64,000 nt of DNA from a virus. This document shows positions 17,734 to 24,575 of this stretch, piece by piece. Each line of letters starts with the position of its first letter. Position 1 is the stretch's first letter. Position numbers and translations under genes: made by a program. A model generated the notes under the pieces. The model was given only the letters and a program-made list of their open reading frames with translations, was not told where the DNA came from and searched no databases. Location of the stretch: IMG/VR virus record IMGVR_UViG_3300047476_000597, positions 1 to 64,000 of that record; one strand, given 5' to 3'.

Positions 17734-17873
17734 ATCTTTATTGTTTTTATCCAACCTGTCCAGCCTAACAGATACTCAACTTGTTCTTCTTTTAGTACTA
17801 TTCCTTCATGCCACTGAAACACTGCTTCTAGTGCTTTGATGTTATCCTCTATTACCTGTTTCTGTGTTCTCAT
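17724..17873 (-). CDS. Truncated paralogue of the methyltransferase N-terminus, 49 aa
   Basis: The 49 residues align without large gaps to the first 47 residues of the methyltransferase at 14559-16565: both share Q-K-Q, N-I-x-A, A-V-F-x-W-H-E-G, E-E-x-V-E and G-W. After this the gene stops, so no SAM-binding part is present. ATGA overlap with the upstream gene and overlap with the downstream start suggest it is translated. It is a duplicated remnant or a stand-alone small domain. Confidence 0.75.
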   Translation of the reverse strand: MRTQKQVIEDNIKALEAVFQWHEGIVLKEEQVEYLLGWTGWIKTIKIWD

Positions 17874-18082
17874 ACTATTTCTGTTTTTAGTAACGTTATT
17901 CCGTTTTCGTATATATGAACACTATCTTCTATCCATGTTTCTGCTTCATCTGTTACATAGTGAACAGCTTCATTAACAGCGTTTTCACCTTTTGCACCAC
18001 CAGATACCCCATAGTCTAGTTCATCAGTATCTATTTCTACTGTTATTCTTACTGTTATATCTATCTCTCTAGTTGTCTTCAT
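17870..18082 (-). CDS. Hypothetical protein, 70 aa
   Basis: Starts with alternating hydrophobic and charged residues (D-I-T-V-R-I-T-V-E-I-D-T) like a beta-strand, then an acidic helix. Unknown family. Coupled both ways by overlaps. Confidence 0.75.
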   Translation of the reverse strand: MKTTREIDITVRITVEIDTDELDYGVSGGAKGENAVNEAVHYVTDEAETWIEDSVHIYENGITLLKTEIV

Positions 18083-18291
18083 TAATCTTTTATTTTATAT
18101 TTACCAGGAAACTTACTATTTATCAGATACTGTAATTGACTAATAGAGAATACTTTATAGCCTAGCCAACCATTTTCTAGTATTTCTTGTAGTCGTTTAC
18201 AGTTTCCTTGTTCTAGCAGCTCATTTTTAATAACAGCTATATCGTCTAATGCAAGAATCTTCATTGCTGTTTCCTTACGTATTTGTTTCAT
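18082..18291 (-). CDS. Hypothetical protein, 69 aa
   Basis: Helical small protein of unknown function. An internal ATG at codon 10 is an alternative start. It overlaps the next upstream gene by 17 bases. Confidence 0.7.
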   Translation of the reverse strand: MKQIRKETAMKILALDDIAVIKNELLEQGNCKRLQEILENGWLGYKVFSISQLQYLINSKFPGKYKIKD

Positions 18292-18574
18292 CTTTGTATC
18301 GTTTTTTATTTAAACATTCTATAGCAGCTTTCTCAAACACAGTAAGGTTTATTGTTGGTGCTTGATATACCTCTTGTTGTTGAACAGTTAGTTCACTCAG
18401 ATCTACATCAGCTCCATTTCTTATTCGTGTGATTAGCTTTCTTTTTCTTTTGTTGTATTCTGGTATTGCTTGATCTATTGTCAACATTACACAGTTACCT
18501 AGTTTTTCGCATGTTTTTATATTAATACACTGGTTACAGCCACTCAATACTACCCACTGTTCTTGTTTACTCAT
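18275..18574 (-). CDS. Hypothetical cysteine-containing protein, 99 aa
   Basis: The N-terminal C-x2-C then C-x4-C spacing (residues 13-28) could bind zinc. The rest is basic and helical. No family recognised. Confidence 0.75.
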   Translation of the reverse strand: MSKQEQWVVLSGCNQCINIKTCEKLGNCVMLTIDQAIPEYNKRKRKLITRIRNGADVDLSELTVQQQEVYQAPTINLTVFEKAAIECLNKKRYKDETNT

Positions 18575-18756
18575 TTCTTAAACTGTTCTTTGTGCTTTAT
18601 TATAGTGTCTATAACATCTTCTTCATACCATGCTGTACTATGAGCTATTGGTTGCCATTTTTTGAACCAACCTGATATACCAGCTGGTCTGTATACTGCC
18701 CAATATACTGTCTTGTCCTTTGACATTGCTTGTTTTCTTATTTTATATGTATACAT
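18571..18756 (-). CDS. Hypothetical protein, 61 aa
   Basis: Small basic protein with a beta-like tyrosine/tryptophan-rich first half. ATGA overlap with the downstream gene. Function unknown. Confidence 0.7.
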   Translation of the reverse strand: MYTYKIRKQAMSKDKTVYWAVYRPAGISGWFKKWQPIAHSTAWYEEDVIDTIIKHKEQFKK

Positions 18757-18767
18757 GTTGTTTATTT

Positions 18768-19628
18768 TTAAAAGGGCAGATCATCAGGAACAGTAACATT
18801 ATCCCACGGCATGGATCCTCGTACCCATTCTCCTGTTATCTTATCTTTTTTACCACCTGGTAGATCTTCCCATTTTGTTCTAGTTTCTTGCCATATTCTA
18901 GCTCTTTTCCATTTTATCTTCTCATGGTAGCCGTTATCATTCTCTACTATTGTGTTTATCCACCGGAACATATTACCATGATTCCACATTCTGTTTTGGT
19001 ATGCAGCAGCTGCCATGTGTTCTACCTTAAGAATATGATGCCGGAATGGGTCTATATCTTTCTCATATTGTTGTGCTTGCTTGCCTACTAGTACTATTGG
19101 TAGACCAGAGAAGAATACATTAATAACTTCACTGAAGAAGAACGACATAAATTCTGCCCATATAGCTACATGACTACCTGGTGTATTCTCTACTACTGTG
19201 AGTGAGCTATTGAGTAACAGAACATGTTCTTCTGTTAGCAGGTAGCTGATGTCGTTCCTCTGTTCCATATCAGGATCAAAACCGTACTCCTCTGTCAAAG
19301 CCCCGTAAAACTGTTGGAGTGACGGTTGTGCTACATTAGTGTTTGAGCAGTCCAGTGGTATGCCGTTACTAACCTTTACAGCATTTTTACCTATCTGTTT
19401 TATGGTAGGATATGGATCCATGAGTAGTATAATAGCCTTTACCTTCTTACTGTCCACTAACTGAAAACTACGGAATAATAGAGCAGAATCTGGTATCACC
19501 GTTTTCTTATTAGCCACTTCTTGTTTTAAAAACGCCAGTATCTTATCGAACCTATCTGATGTAATGAACGGCTCCAGATAAACTAGCCAGCTGCCGAGTT
19601 GTTCTCTTAACCTATCTGTTACTATCAT
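18768..19628 (-). CDS. Uracil-DNA glycosylase-like protein with SSB-type tail
   Basis: 286 aa, family 1 UDG by pattern. L-L-M-D-P-Y-P-T replaces the usual G-Q-D-P-Y-H (the catalytic Asp is kept, the Gln and His are lost). N-V-A-Q-P-S-L, L-L-L-N-S-S-L-T-V (usual L-L-L-N-x-x-L-T-V), G-S-H-V-A-I-W, V-G-K-Q-A-Q and E-H-M-A-A-A-A-Y (in place of H-P-S-P-L-S) follow. The protein ends P-D-D-L-P-F, the form of a bacterial SSB C-terminal peptide. It may remove uracil or act as a replication accessory factor. dCTP deaminase and ThyX lie directly upstream. Confidence 0.85.
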   Translation of the reverse strand: MIVTDRLREQLGSWLVYLEPFITSDRFDKILAFLKQEVANKKTVIPDSALLFRSFQLVDSKKVKAIILLMDPYPTIKQIGKNAVKVSNGIPLDCSNTNVAQPSLQQFYGALTEEYGFDPDMEQRNDISYLLTEEHVLLLNSSLTVVENTPGSHVAIWAEFMSFFFSEVINVFFSGLPIVLVGKQAQQYEKDIDPFRHHILKVEHMAAAAYQNRMWNHGNMFRWINTIVENDNGYHEKIKWKRARIWQETRTKWEDLPGGKKDKITGEWVRGSMPWDNVTVPDDLPF

Positions 19629-20163
19629 CTGTATAGTTTTTATAGTTCATTGATTCTTTGGCTACATTATCACCATTGTATTTACTGTCTGGTTTTTTAT
19701 CATAAGGTACAGCTACCTCGCCTCTTACTTCACTAAACTCTATCTGACCTATCTTCATACCGGCATACACTCTGGTTGGTTTTATTACTGTTATTTCTAG
19801 TGTCCAGCTGTTACCGCTGAACCCTACATCTCCATAACCAGCTGTCACATGTATTGATATACCCAACCTACCTATAGAAGATTTCCCATTAATACTAGGT
19901 CTGTATAGTCGACTATTAACACGTTCTACAGTAGAACCTAGATACAATATTCCTGGTATCAATACCATACCCTGCTCAGAAATAGTCATTGTAGCTGTCT
20001 CATTATGTTCTTTGGCATCTAATATTGATGACGTATATACTCGTATGGTATCACCAAGACACACATCGTAGCTGTTAGGATTAACATGCTCTGGTTTGAA
20101 TGGCTCTATTACTATATCACCTGTCTGTATTGCTTCTATTATTGCTGTATCTGATAGTATCAT
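19612..20163 (-). CDS. dcd: dCTP deaminase (Dcd/DUT family)
   Basis: 183 aa, full length for the family. Conserved segments: N-P-N-S-Y-D-V-C-L-G (about residue 28), G-K-S-S-I-G-R-L-G-I (about 95) and H-V-T-A-G-Y-G-D-V-G-F-S-G (about 107-119), the trimeric dUTPase-fold core. It deaminates dCTP to dUTP, or to dUMP if bifunctional; bifunctionality cannot be decided from sequence alone. With ThyX next door it supplies dUMP for dTMP synthesis. A 17-base overlap joins it to the UDG gene. Confidence 0.92.
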   Translation of the reverse strand: MILSDTAIIEAIQTGDIVIEPFKPEHVNPNSYDVCLGDTIRVYTSSILDAKEHNETATMTISEQGMVLIPGILYLGSTVERVNSRLYRPSINGKSSIGRLGISIHVTAGYGDVGFSGNSWTLEITVIKPTRVYAGMKIGQIEFSEVRGEVAVPYDKKPDSKYNGDNVAKESMNYKNYTDDSNR

Positions 20164-20468
20164 TGTCCTGTGTTTTCTTCTGTTATTGTATATTGTTCAT
20201 ACTCATCTTTCCACTCTTGTTCTGTTATTAGGTACCCTTGTCTGTTTATGTATCTATATCCAGCTACTATACCATACCAACCATCATTATCATCTATTAT
20301 TGTCCATATTCTTTTTGGGGATGTAATAGCAGTATTTACTACATAAACAATGTCTGGTCCATAGGTATCAAAAAAACAGTTACCAAAAGATCCTTCTTCT
20401 GTATTTGGGTTATCTTCACATGTGTATTTCTCAAAAAACACATCGTCACTCTGTTTTTCTTGTGTCAT
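20160..20468 (-). CDS. Hypothetical acidic protein, 102 aa
   Basis: Acidic, aromatic-rich protein with the segment W-T-I-I-D-D-N-D-G-W-Y-G-I-V-A-G-Y-R, similar in style to other small phage proteins. Coupled between the dcd and thyX genes by four-base overlaps. No function assigned. Confidence 0.75.
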   Translation of the reverse strand: MTQEKQSDDVFFEKYTCEDNPNTEEGSFGNCFFDTYGPDIVYVVNTAITSPKRIWTIIDDNDGWYGIVAGYRYINRQGYLITEQEWKDEYEQYTITEENTGQ

Positions 20469-21127
20469 AGTCCAAATGCTTTTATTGTGTACTCAAAAGG
20501 ATTACCTTCTATTGCTTTTATCTGTCGTAACATTTCTTTTGCTATTTCTTGTATTTCTAATTGTGCATGATTGTCAGCACGTAGGTTGTAAAAATGCATG
20601 AATGATCTCCAGTTAAAAGACACATCAGCTGTTATCTGGCTGTTGTATGTTTTAAAGAACCTAGCAGACTCTTTTGCTCTTTTTCTACCTAGTACTGGTG
20701 TTAGTTCTTCTAGACACTGATGATACAGCTGGTTGCCTTGTTCTGTGTATAGCTGTAGTGCGTGTTTCCATGTGTCAGCTCTTTCTTCATTTATATACAC
20801 ATCATCTGTTGGCACATCAAAATCATCTGGCAGATAGTACTTATCTTCTTTCAGCTCTTTATACCTAGCAGATTCTCCGTTAATAGGAACACCTATACGA
20901 TGTTTTAACATATGTATATGGGTTGCTATATCTGTAGTAACAAGAAAATGGATCATACTCTTTTCAAACGGAGTACCATGCCCACTATCTGCTAGGTCTT
21001 TCAGCAGTTTTGGTATTCTTGCTTCTTTATCTGGTGTTAGTTCTCTATTTGTTGATGTCCAAGCTGATAAAGAGTGCGTATTATCCCCACCGTAGTGGCC
21101 AATTAGTTCTACTGTATTACTATTCAT
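20465..21127 (-). CDS. thyX: Flavin-dependent thymidylate synthase ThyX
   Basis: 220 aa. The ThyX signature R-H-R-x7-S appears as R-H-R-I-G-V-P-I-N-G-E-S-A-R-Y (about residues 77-91). F-N-W-R-S-F-M-H-F and L-R-A-D-N-H-A-Q-L-E-I (about 175-195) are the usual substrate- and flavin-binding segments. It makes dTMP from dUMP using FAD, NADPH and methylene-tetrahydrofolate. The neighbouring dCTP deaminase supplies dU nucleotides. Confidence 0.95.
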   Translation of the reverse strand: MNSNTVELIGHYGGDNTHSLSAWTSTNRELTPDKEARIPKLLKDLADSGHGTPFEKSMIHFLVTTDIATHIHMLKHRIGVPINGESARYKELKEDKYYLPDDFDVPTDDVYINEERADTWKHALQLYTEQGNQLYHQCLEELTPVLGRKRAKESARFFKTYNSQITADVSFNWRSFMHFYNLRADNHAQLEIQEIAKEMLRQIKAIEGNPFEYTIKAFGL

Positions 21128-21428
21128 GTGTTGTTAGTTTTTTATCTAGTTCTTCACATTCCTCTAGTAGCTTGTATACTGAGTGTTTTTCATGCTGTGG
21201 ATAATTTTTTAACATTGCTGATAACCACCAGTGCAGCTTACCTACCAGCTGTCTCATTTCAGGAGCTGCTGCACAGAGTTTAGCATTTTTCTCTGCTTGT
21301 TGTTCCCCTACATCAAAGGTATCTAATACATTAGTAGTACATAGGTTTTCGTCTTTTGGGTCTGTTGCACTTATTATCCAGTATTCTTTGCAGTATTTCT
21401 CAGCATACCATTTGTTATTCTGTTCCAT
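21120..21428 (-). CDS. Hypothetical protein, 102 aa (AAAPE type)
   Basis: Contains the phrase N-A-K-L-C-A-A-A-P-E-M that recurs in many small phage proteins of unknown function, followed by a helical charged C-terminus. Overlaps thyX by eight bases. Confidence 0.8.
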   Translation of the reverse strand: MEQNNKWYAEKYCKEYWIISATDPKDENLCTTNVLDTFDVGEQQAEKNAKLCAAAPEMRQLVGKLHWWLSAMLKNYPQHEKHSVYKLLEECEELDKKLTTHE

Positions 21429-21429
21429 G

Positions 21430-21621
21430 TTACAGCTTTTCTAGATGACTAATACTCACACATCCTGATATACCTTCTACATTACATACTGGATGTTGTA
21501 CTCCTACATACCATACAGCTGATGTTATGGTGGTGTCTGTTGGGCCATATCGTTCTCCTGTTGGTGTTATTACTGACCAGTATCTTACTGGTGTACCTGG
21601 TATTATTTCTTGTTCTTTCAT
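21430..21621 (-). CDS. Hypothetical protein, 63 aa
   Basis: Small, probably beta-rich protein of unknown family, with one C-N and one G-C-V-S segment. It sits between thyX-linked genes and the structured RNA region. Confidence 0.7.
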   Translation of the reverse strand: MKEQEIIPGTPVRYWSVITPTGERYGPTDTTITSAVWYVGVQHPVCNVEGISGCVSISHLEKL

Positions 21622-21628
21622 GCTGTTA

Positions 21629-21841
21629 TTAGTTTTCTAGCCATGTTTTTAGTTCTGGTATTGTTCTAGTTTCCAAGGCTTCCCACACAAGGTCGTATAT
21701 AGTTCCTTGGTAGTTTCCTTCATCTTCTTTGAGCATTGTTACTATTGCTTGTATTAGCTCTCCTTTTATAGTAGCTGACATCTCTTCTGATACTTTTTTG
21801 TGATACTCTTTATATGCAGATTGTTTACCTATATTCTTCAT
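21629..21841 (-). CDS. Hypothetical helical protein, 70 aa
   Basis: Small helical protein, unknown family. It is the first gene transcribed after the 550-base non-coding RNA region, so that region may act as its long leader. Confidence 0.7.
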   Translation of the reverse strand: MKNIGKQSAYKEYHKKVSEEMSATIKGELIQAIVTMLKEDEGNYQGTIYDLVWEALETRTIPELKTWLEN

Positions 21842-21883
21842 ATATTATTTTTTTACTATGTTACTAGATATGGTGAGGTTTTC

Positions 21884-22200
21884 CTGACAAGACCTTTCCT
21901 TTTTTACTAGGAGTATCTTACACAGGACCTGAGAGGAGATTATATAGAGTATCCTCTCTGCATCAGTAGCTACCTCAGTCTAACAGTTCACCACGCTGTC
22001 TTTCCTGAATCTCGAGGGAATGTGGTATTAGCAGTTTCTTGTCAGCCCTGTTGTCACCTTCAGACAGAGCAGGTATTTATGCCACATTCATGCTTCTTCC
22101 TGTGTCCAAGCTGTTCCTTACGGGGACCACTGCAACTACACAGGCTTTCTGGTACTACTGTGTTTATTGATTTATCAGTTATACTCTGTTTCTGACTGTG
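21884..22200 (-). ncRNA. Unassigned large structured RNA region
   Basis: This belongs to the non-coding stretch 21842-22395. Strong paired segments are a 9-bp outer stem (21884-21892 with 22037-22045), a 7-bp hairpin GAGAGGA/TCCTCTC (21931-21937 with 21952-21958) and a 7-bp hairpin CCTGTGT/ACACAGG (22099-22105 with 22138-22144). Base composition is richer in G and C than the surrounding genes. I tried and failed to match RNase P RNA, tmRNA and tRNA. A large phage RNA of the GOLLD/ROOL type, or a long structured leader, is possible. Confidence 0.5.
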
Positions 22201-22215
22201 GGGGACAATAACAGT

Positions 22216-22262
22216 AATAAGAAAACCCCAACCAATGAAACCGTGGAAAGGTTTGGTCGGGG
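22216..22262 (-). terminator. Intrinsic terminator or attenuator
   Basis: On the minus strand CCCCGACCAA (22262-22253) pairs with TTGGTTGGGG (22235-22226) and is followed by TTTTCTTATTA. It lies only about 65-110 bases downstream of a promoter. Its 17-base loop contains CTTTCCACGGTTT, complementary to the start of the transcript (22311-22323), so the two pairings can compete. The layout fits a short sRNA or an attenuator that controls entry into the structured region. Confidence 0.65.
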
Positions 22263-22333
22263 CATCTTATTTCCCTTACTTTTATTATTAGTTTATGATT
22301 GTCAGGACTACTTTCCACGGTTTCTTGACACAA

Positions 22334-22341
22334 CAAAGATA
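22334..22341 (-). promoter_or_regulatory. Bacteroidota-type promoter -7 element, TATCTTTG
   Basis: TATCTTTG on the minus strand, just upstream of the complementary segment 22311-22323. Transcription would start near 22327 and run into the terminator/attenuator and the structured RNA. No convincing -33 element. Confidence 0.6.
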
Positions 22342-22395
22342 CTATTTTACTGTTGTTTCCTAATAGATATTTTCTATAGATTACCTGTAGCTGGT

Positions 22396-23127
22396 CTATA
22401 GATCAACCAGTTGTACTTTTTCTGTCTTCTTAGCTCTGTAGTTGTATATCTCTTGTATGAGTGCTAGATACTGTACTACATTAGCACATTTCACCAGCTT
22501 GCGTGATTGGTATGTCATCTTCTCATTAAAGAATATATCGAATATGAACGATGGATTTTTGATAGCCCTCATCATAGCATAACAGAAACTACGGTCTTTA
22601 TAGAACGGCACATACTGACTCATCTTTACTATCTTACTGGCTATATCTTCTGCTTCTAGGATATTATCAGCAACGAACTGACCTCTAGAGAACTTGTCCT
22701 GTTGTTCTTTTATATTACCACTACCAGTGAGTAGGAATAGATTGGTTGTGGTACCTAGTCCGTACTTCTCTTTGAACTGCTTATATACTACATATTCCCT
22801 ATTACCAGTTGCTATGTAGCTGGTTATATAGTCTTTGTGGTCCCACGGTCTGTTATGAGTATTCAGTGCTTGTACATCTTCGATTTTAGCTCCTTTTACT
22901 ACGTAGTAATATATAGGCTTACCCATCTTAGAAAGAGCTGTAAAACGATGCTGACCATCTATTATCTCCATTTTCTCATTAACCTGTATAGGAGACACAG
23001 CCATGTACTCAGACATTGTTTTTATCAACCTGTTTACATGCAGCTGGTCTACTACTCTATTGCCACCTATTATTGAGAACTTCTTATAGTCGGTTGTTTT
23101 CTCTATTGTCATTCCTGTTGTACTCAT
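22396..23127 (-). CDS. ParB/Srx-fold nuclease-like protein, 243 aa
   Basis: The core pattern V-S-P-I-Q-V-N then I-I-D-G-Q-H-R-F-T-A-L (about residues 45-65) is the ParB N-terminal (ParB/sulfiredoxin) fold motif. The rest is helical. Phage proteins of this kind can be DNA-binding factors, CTP-binding switches or nucleases, and the sequence does not say which. It lies directly upstream of the non-coding RNA region. Confidence 0.8.
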   Translation of the reverse strand: MSTTGMTIEKTTDYKKFSIIGGNRVVDQLHVNRLIKTMSEYMAVSPIQVNEKMEIIDGQHRFTALSKMGKPIYYYVVKGAKIEDVQALNTHNRPWDHKDYITSYIATGNREYVVYKQFKEKYGLGTTTNLFLLTGSGNIKEQQDKFSRGQFVADNILEAEDIASKIVKMSQYVPFYKDRSFCYAMMRAIKNPSFIFDIFFNEKMTYQSRKLVKCANVVQYLALIQEIYNYRAKKTEKVQLVDL

Positions 23128-23141
23128 TGTTTAGTTTTTTA

Positions 23142-23699
23142 TTAGTTATCAAACCACATTACTACTCTTACATCTGCTGGTTCTCCCAGTGTTTTTAATA
23201 TTTCTATCTCATTAAAGAACCACTCACCTAAAAACTCCCTGATAGTAGTCTGTTTCCCTTTTCCTTCTTCTGCTATAGCTGCTCCATTAAAAACATTAGG
23301 GCTTTCCTCTTTTGTATACCTACGGTCTTCAAAAACACGATCATAGTCATACTCTATTAGTTCTTTTAGAGTCACATTGTTAAAAGAGTGATAGTTACCA
23401 TCATTGAATAGTTCTTGTTTTACTGATTCTTCATAGTCTCCCATACCAGAAAAGTAGCTGGTTACTTTATTTAGATACTCACTGTCTTCTGGTAGTCCCC
23501 TAGTTTCTCCTGTTATACACTCTATATGACTGTAGTTTCTTACATCAGCAAGAAAACCAAAAATGCCATACGACCTTATACTAAAAGGCTTCGATGTATT
23601 ATTCCATGTAGCTGTACCTGGATCGAATATTTCTTCTGTTACTCGTTCCCACCTATTGTTTATTTTTCTCTCTGCAAAAGCATGTATATCAGCTCCCAT
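23142..23699 (-). CDS. Conserved phage protein of unknown function, 185 aa
   Basis: The start M-G-A-D-I-H-A-F-A-E, then F-G-F-L-A-D-V-R-N-Y and G-L-P-E-D-S, matches a family I recognise from many phages and bacteria (proteins opening M-G-x-D-I-H) whose function is not established. The D-x-H near the start could bind metal. It has a normal leader and length. Confidence 0.85.
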   Translation of the reverse strand: MGADIHAFAERKINNRWERVTEEIFDPGTATWNNTSKPFSIRSYGIFGFLADVRNYSHIECITGETRGLPEDSEYLNKVTSYFSGMGDYEESVKQELFNDGNYHSFNNVTLKELIEYDYDRVFEDRRYTKEESPNVFNGAAIAEEGKGKQTTIREFLGEWFFNEIEILKTLGEPADVRVVMWFDN

Positions 23700-23735
23700 T
23701 GTTTTAGTTTTTAGATTGTAGTTTGTCGAATGTTT

Positions 23736-24458
23736 TTATTTGTATCTCCATTTAAATCCTCCAGCAGTTTTATAGTTTTTTACTTTTTTACATACTTTTG
23801 CTATAGCATGTGCTGTTGTAGGTAAAAATAAACTAGCTTCTTTAGCACTTTTCCATTCTTTTATTATGTTTTCTTTTTCATCTAGTTGTAATACAGCTAT
23901 AGACCTATGATCCATCTTTTTTCTATTTTCAGGATTAGATAGATATTTTCTTTTAGCTTCTGACATTTTTCTACGTCTTTCTGGAGAAAAATAGTAACCT
24001 ATTTCTGCCTTAGTTTTTAGAGTTTTTTCTATTTCTTCTTTACTTCTTTTATATCCTTTTAGGCCTTTAGATATATTTTCTTTATGTTTTTCTGTTATTA
24101 TTTGTTTACTTCTAGCTGCTTTTATTTTATTTATAGATTCTGTTGCTTGTTTTATGATACCTCTTTCACCAGTAGGTGATATATTGTAACCGCAGCTTCT
24201 ATTATGTGCATTGTATATTTTAGCCCAATAGTGTTCTCTTTCTTTCAGTTTTTCTATTTCACATATTTCTATTCTTTCAAACTTAAAAGATTTTTCACCA
24301 TATTTATTCCAAGCTCCTTGAAGATGTTGATTTACGTGTCTATTACATTTTAACTTTTTTCTATGCCCATCAAACCATCTTCTAGTAAAACTATTAGCAT
24401 AGCCAATATATACCTTGCCATTTATTTTGTTTATAATACAATATATACCTGTTTCCAT
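23736..24458 (-). CDS. GIY-YIG homing endonuclease, free-standing
   Basis: 240 aa. The GIY-YIG catalytic domain starts T-G-I-Y-C-I-I-N then K-V-Y-I-G (residues 3-19). The catalytic arginine lies in F-T-R-R-W and a downstream E in A-W-N-K-Y-G-E-K-S-F. Basic repeated K-I/K-A helices (NUMOD-like, about 100-175) and a C-terminal NUMOD1/helix-turn-helix-like module (Q-L-D-E-K-E-N, A-K-E-A-S) follow. It is a self-spreading element between DUF932 and MGADIH-type genes, preceded by a pseudoknot-capable leader. Confidence 0.9.
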   Translation of the reverse strand: METGIYCIINKINGKVYIGYANSFTRRWFDGHRKKLKCNRHVNQHLQGAWNKYGEKSFKFERIEICEIEKLKEREHYWAKIYNAHNRSCGYNISPTGERGIIKQATESINKIKAARSKQIITEKHKENISKGLKGYKRSKEEIEKTLKTKAEIGYYFSPERRRKMSEAKRKYLSNPENRKKMDHRSIAVLQLDEKENIIKEWKSAKEASLFLPTTAHAIAKVCKKVKNYKTAGGFKWRYK

Positions 24459-24467
24459 AAAATAAGA

Positions 24468-24539
24468 ATCCTTTAAAGGTTCACAGCGGCAACTGATCCC
24501 CTTTAAAGGATTGATAATGTTTTTAATAGTTGTTGCCGC
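24468..24539 (-). other. H-type pseudoknot in GIY-YIG leader
   Basis: Two crossing complementary pairs precede the endonuclease start. ATCCTTTAAAGG (24468-24479) pairs with CCTTTAAAGGAT (24500-24511), 12 bp. GCGGCAAC (24486-24493) pairs with GTTGCCGC (24532-24539), 8 bp. The order A-B-A'-B' makes an H-type pseudoknot whose last strand ends nine bases before the ATG. Translational control is a reasonable inference. The CCTTTAAAGG core is itself palindromic, so protein binding is an alternative. Confidence 0.7.
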
Positions 24540-24575
24540 AACTTAATGCGAATATACAACTACATTATAACATTT

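Noticed and set aside
21884-22200. RNase P RNA
   Set aside because: Neither strand contains the expected GAGGAAAGUCC and ACAGAAA-type conserved blocks in order.
22198-22401. A 67-codon rightward frame across the structured RNA gap
   Set aside because: It crosses the terminator stem and the minus-strand promoter, has no A-rich leader and stands alone against the gene direction.
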